DNA of 31,413 nt from a virus: the IMG/VR virus record IMGVR_UViG_3300034066_001650, positions 1 to 31,413 of that record, one strand, 5' to 3'. The notes beneath the pieces are model-generated. The model was not told the DNA's origin. It searched no databases and saw only the letters and a program-made list of their open reading frames with translations. Positions 29,187 through 31,413 of this stretch are shown here, one piece after another. The stretch's first letter is position 1. Each line of letters begins with the position of its first letter. The position numbers and the translations under genes were made by a program.

Positions 29187-30152
29187 ATGTCTTTTTCTGA
29201 TCTTAAAAAACAATCTTCTCTTGGTTCTCTTACACAAAAACTTGTTAAAGAGATGGAGAAGATGAATACATCTTCTAATGGTGCTGATGATCGTCTCTGG
29301 AAACCAGAGATGGATAAGACTGGTAATGGGTACGCAGTTGTTCGATTCCTACCTTCTCCTGAAAGTGAAGATCTTCCGTGGGTAAAAATGTATGCCCATG
29401 GATTTCAAGGTCCTGGTGGATGGTATATTGAAAACTCGCTCACTACTATTGGACAAAAGGATCCAGTTTCTGAATACAATCGTGAATTGTGGAACAGTGG
29501 TAGTGACAAAGATAAAGAAACTGTTCGTAAGCAAAAGCGTAAACTATCTTACTACTCTAACATTTACGTAGTTAAGGATCCTGCAAATCCCGCCAATGAA
29601 GGTAAAGTATTTCTCTTCAAGTATGGTAAAAAAATCTTTGATAAGATTATGGCAGCAATGCAACCTGAATTTGAAGATGAGACCCCTATCAACCCCTTTG
29701 ATTTTTGGCAAGGTGCAAACTTTAAGTTGAAAATCCGTAAGGTTGATGGTTACTGGAACTATGATAAGTCTGAGTTTGATCGCCCAGAACCTCTTCTGAA
29801 TGATGATGAAGCAATGGAAGCAATTTGGAAAAAGGAATATTCCCTTAATCAATTGATTGCTCCGACCGAATTTAAAACATACGAAGAACTTGAAAAGCGT
29901 CTTAAGTATGTCCTTGGTCAAAAATCTGCTGCTCAACGTCCTGTTGATGAAGAGGTTGATGATGAAGACAACTCTCGCGGTTCTTATACTCCTAACTTTG
30001 AATCTCGTCGTCAGACTTCCGAACTTCCCGAAGACCTTAGTTCTCAACTAAGTTCTCTTTCTTCTAGTTCTTCTAGTTCTTCTAGTTCATCTTACGGTGA
30101 AGATGAGGATGATGATGCTATGAGTTACTTTCAAAAACTTGCAGAAAGTTGA
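29187..30152 (+). CDS. 32: gp32, single-stranded DNA-binding protein
   Basis: 321 residues. N-terminal KKQSS at 7-11 resembles the basic/Ser LAST motif for cooperativity. The core follows T4 gp32: GNGYAVVRFLPSPESE, HGFQGPGGWYIEN, KRKLSYYSNIYVVKDP, NEGKVFLFKYGKKIFDKI, then WQGANFKLKI. The C-terminal tail has Ser runs and EDEDDDAMSYF, the acidic tail that recruits gp59 and polymerase. The T4 zinc ligands are absent: I see no Cys in the whole protein. G+C is higher than in genes 33 and 59. A pseudoknot-like leader lies upstream and the terminator lies beyond, inside the convergent gene. Confidence 0.95.
   Translation: MSFSDLKKQSSLGSLTQKLVKEMEKMNTSSNGADDRLWKPEMDKTGNGYAVVRFLPSPESEDLPWVKMYAHGFQGPGGWYIENSLTTIGQKDPVSEYNRELWNSGSDKDKETVRKQKRKLSYYSNIYVVKDPANPANEGKVFLFKYGKKIFDKIMAAMQPEFEDETPINPFDFWQGANFKLKIRKVDGYWNYDKSEFDRPEPLLNDDEAMEAIWKKEYSLNQLIAPTEFKTYEELEKRLKYVLGQKSAAQRPVDEEVDDEDNSRGSYTPNFESRRQTSELPEDLSSQLSSLSSSSSSSSSSSYGEDEDDDAMSYFQKLAES
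30062..30088 (+). repeat. Three tandem 9-base repeats in the gp32 Ser tract
   Basis: TTCTAGTTC repeated three times without mismatch, coding for part of the Ser run in the gp32 tail. The 9-base unit keeps the frame, so slippage would change tail length by three residues. Confidence 0.9.
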
Positions 30153-31413
30153 TTAATCGTAATATCTAGGGTTATCACCTCTCTTAAGGGTTCTGGACAA
30201 ATATTGTTCAGAACCTTTTTTATATGTCATGATATTTTCAATATCGTCAAATACTATACTTAAATAATCTGATTTTAAAACATAGATTGATCTTTTTTTC
30301 TCTTCTAACTCTATCTCATAATCATAGTTTGTTACTGGTTTTGATACTTTATCACCTTCAATTTCTATAACTTTTTGTTCCTTTCTATCATAATATTGAA
30401 CTCCGTCTGATATTTTTCTGTACCAGTTAAATCCATTATACTTCCATATTTGACCATTAATTTCAAATAATTCATCTACTTGTGGTTCGTATATATTTCC
30501 AGGAGGACTAATTGTTACTTGTGGTGCTGTTTCATATCCTCTTCCAGTATTTGTAAGTATTAAATCAATGATTACCCCATCTTCAACTAGTGCTCTTCCA
30601 GAAGCTGGAATTGGATCTAATGGTGCTTGTATTGTGACTTGAGGTGGTTGTCTATAATTATATCCTGGATCCGTAATTACTATTTGATTTACCTTTCCAT
30701 CCGCATAAAGGGCATATCCTTGAGTTGTTCTTGCTGGAATTGGTGGTTGTATTGAAATTGTTGGTGGTTCAGAATATCCTCCACCTGGATTGGTTAGTAC
30801 AAAACTACCTATATTTTCTCCACTTAGTGTTACATATCCTCTTGCTTGTAAGTCAATATTATATCCATATGCTTTTCTAGTTGAAGATCCAGAAATTATT
30901 AATCTAGTTCTTGCAGAATTTATAAAAACATCTTGAGGTAATGTATCTTTTGAAGAAAAATCTAAACTTGTTACTAGAGATGCAGTTCTAATATCCCAAG
31001 CAGTAGTTAAAGAAAATGCATATACTGTATTTGAACCACCAACAAATAAATCTTTACCAGTATCATTAAAATTGAATCCTAAAATATTAAAATCATTGGT
31101 TATTGCTGATATATTTAATGATGATACTTGTATCGGTGATAATGTCGTAATATCCCATGCAACAGATAATGAATATTTTCTAATTGTATCTGGAGATTCT
31201 CCATCTAGAATAAACAGAGATCTTCCATTATCTTGGAATCTTACACCAGCTGGGGTTGATACTGATACGCTGGATTTATAAATTACAGATGTTAATAACC
31301 AAGGATTTCCTAAAGTATATTGGGCAATTTTATATCCACTTGATGTTAGTCCAGAAACATACATTCTTGTTCCATCTGGACTAAATTCTACACCAGTTGC
31401 ATATGTAAATGCT
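30153..31413 (-). CDS. Virion structural protein with propeller-like and GGGY repeats, 5' end outside window
   Basis: Minus strand; the frame stays open to the window edge (…ATGVEFSPDGTRMYVSG), so the ATG at 31364 is internal. About 419 residues are visible. The N-terminal part repeats (G)V.F...G..(L/M)(Y/F)(V/I).....I..Y.L..AWDI, like blades of a beta-propeller. Residues further on have three copies of a (I/L)..(P/T)G.GY..(A/P)P.(V/I)(T/S)I.(P/A)P module. The C-terminus is charged (ELEEKKRSIYVLKSDY) with no such repeats. Likely a tail or baseplate-associated fibre. Its stop codon touches the gp32 stop with no gap. Confidence 0.8.
   Translation of the reverse strand, partial: AFTYATGVEFSPDGTRMYVSGLTSSGYKIAQYTLGNPWLLTSVIYKSSVSVSTPAGVRFQDNGRSLFILDGESPDTIRKYSLSVAWDITTLSPIQVSSLNISAITNDFNILGFNFNDTGKDLFVGGSNTVYAFSLTTAWDIRTASLVTSLDFSSKDTLPQDVFINSARTRLIISGSSTRKAYGYNIDLQARGYVTLSGENIGSFVLTNPGGGYSEPPTISIQPPIPARTTQGYALYADGKVNQIVITDPGYNYRQPPQVTIQAPLDPIPASGRALVEDGVIIDLILTNTGRGYETAPQVTISPPGNIYEPQVDELFEINGQIWKYNGFNWYRKISDGVQYYDRKEQKVIEIEGDKVSKPVTNYDYEIELEEKKRSIYVLKSDYLSIVFDDIENIMTYKKGSEQYLSRTLKRGDNPRYYD
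30189..30221 (+). terminator. Rho-independent terminator of gene 32, inside the convergent gene
   Basis: Stem GGTTCTGGACAA (30189-30200) with TTGTTCAGAACC (30204-30215), 12 bp with one G-U pair, loop ATA, then TTTTTT. It lies 36 bases past the gp32 stop, within the last codons of the minus-strand gene. Confidence 0.88.

Noticed and set aside
30062-30088. CRISPR-like or regulatory repeat
   Set aside because: Three 9-base units without spacers, in frame inside the gp32 Ser tract; simple coding repeat.
31362-31364. Minus-strand ATG at 31364 as start of the last gene
   Set aside because: The frame stays open to the window edge and encodes a continuing repeat (VEFSPDGTRMYVSG), so the start is outside.

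Overview
This window is a piece of a T4-like cyanophage (a marine cyanobacterial myovirus). It carries T4 core genes: late-transcription accessory protein gp33, helicase loader gp59 and single-stranded-DNA-binding protein gp32. It also carries genes typical of cyanophages: phoH, thyX, speD, glutaredoxin, a PebS/PcyA-family bilin reductase and a DUF1825 protein. The DNA is strongly AT-rich, genes are packed with start/stop overlaps, and T4-type late promoters (NATAAATA) stand in front of several genes. The host (Synechococcus or Prochlorococcus) cannot be settled from the sequence alone.

Layout. (1) 3-6936 is late structural: the 3' part of a large tail-fibre-like gene, a clean terminator, a late promoter, three tandem Cys/Gly-rich adhesin-like paralogs, and a protein with a tail-assembly-chaperone-like C-terminus. 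(2) 6947-16885 is a dense accessory cassette for making or decorating a sugar or small molecule. It holds a GT9-type glycosyltransferase, a NodU-type carbamoyltransferase, a flavin-dependent halogenase, an ADP-heptose-type adenylyltransferase, a PfkB kinase, an HAD phosphatase, a cupin, an HldD-type epimerase on the minus strand, and five 2-oxoglutarate/Fe(II) oxygenase-like proteins. (3) 16937-20107 has a structural gene, glutaredoxin, a minus-strand bilin reductase and a second carbamoyltransferase. (4) 20137-21926 is a run of small phage genes of unknown function. (5) 21904-24393 has a sulfotransferase-like gene, speD, a sixth oxygenase-like gene and an SGNH-hydrolase-like gene. (6) 24394-25188 is a compositionally distinct stretch with a sigma70-like promoter, a structured leader and tiny genes, closed in the middle by a strong terminator. 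(7) 25232-30152 is nucleotide metabolism and replication: thyX, phoH, a PD-(D/E)XK nuclease, genes 33 and 59, DUF1825 and gene 32. (8) 30153-31413 is the 3' part of a convergent minus-strand structural gene that runs off the window.

How it may work together. Regions 2, 3 and 5 contain activities for activating a heptose (kinase, adenylyltransferase, phosphatase, epimerase), transferring it (GT9) and decorating the product (carbamoylation, halogenation, hydroxylation, perhaps sulfation). Lying beside tail-fibre and adhesin genes, the cassette could modify the virion's host-binding proteins, the infected cell's surface, or a secreted metabolite. That assignment is inference. The individual enzyme families are well supported by motifs, but the substrate is not visible in the sequence.
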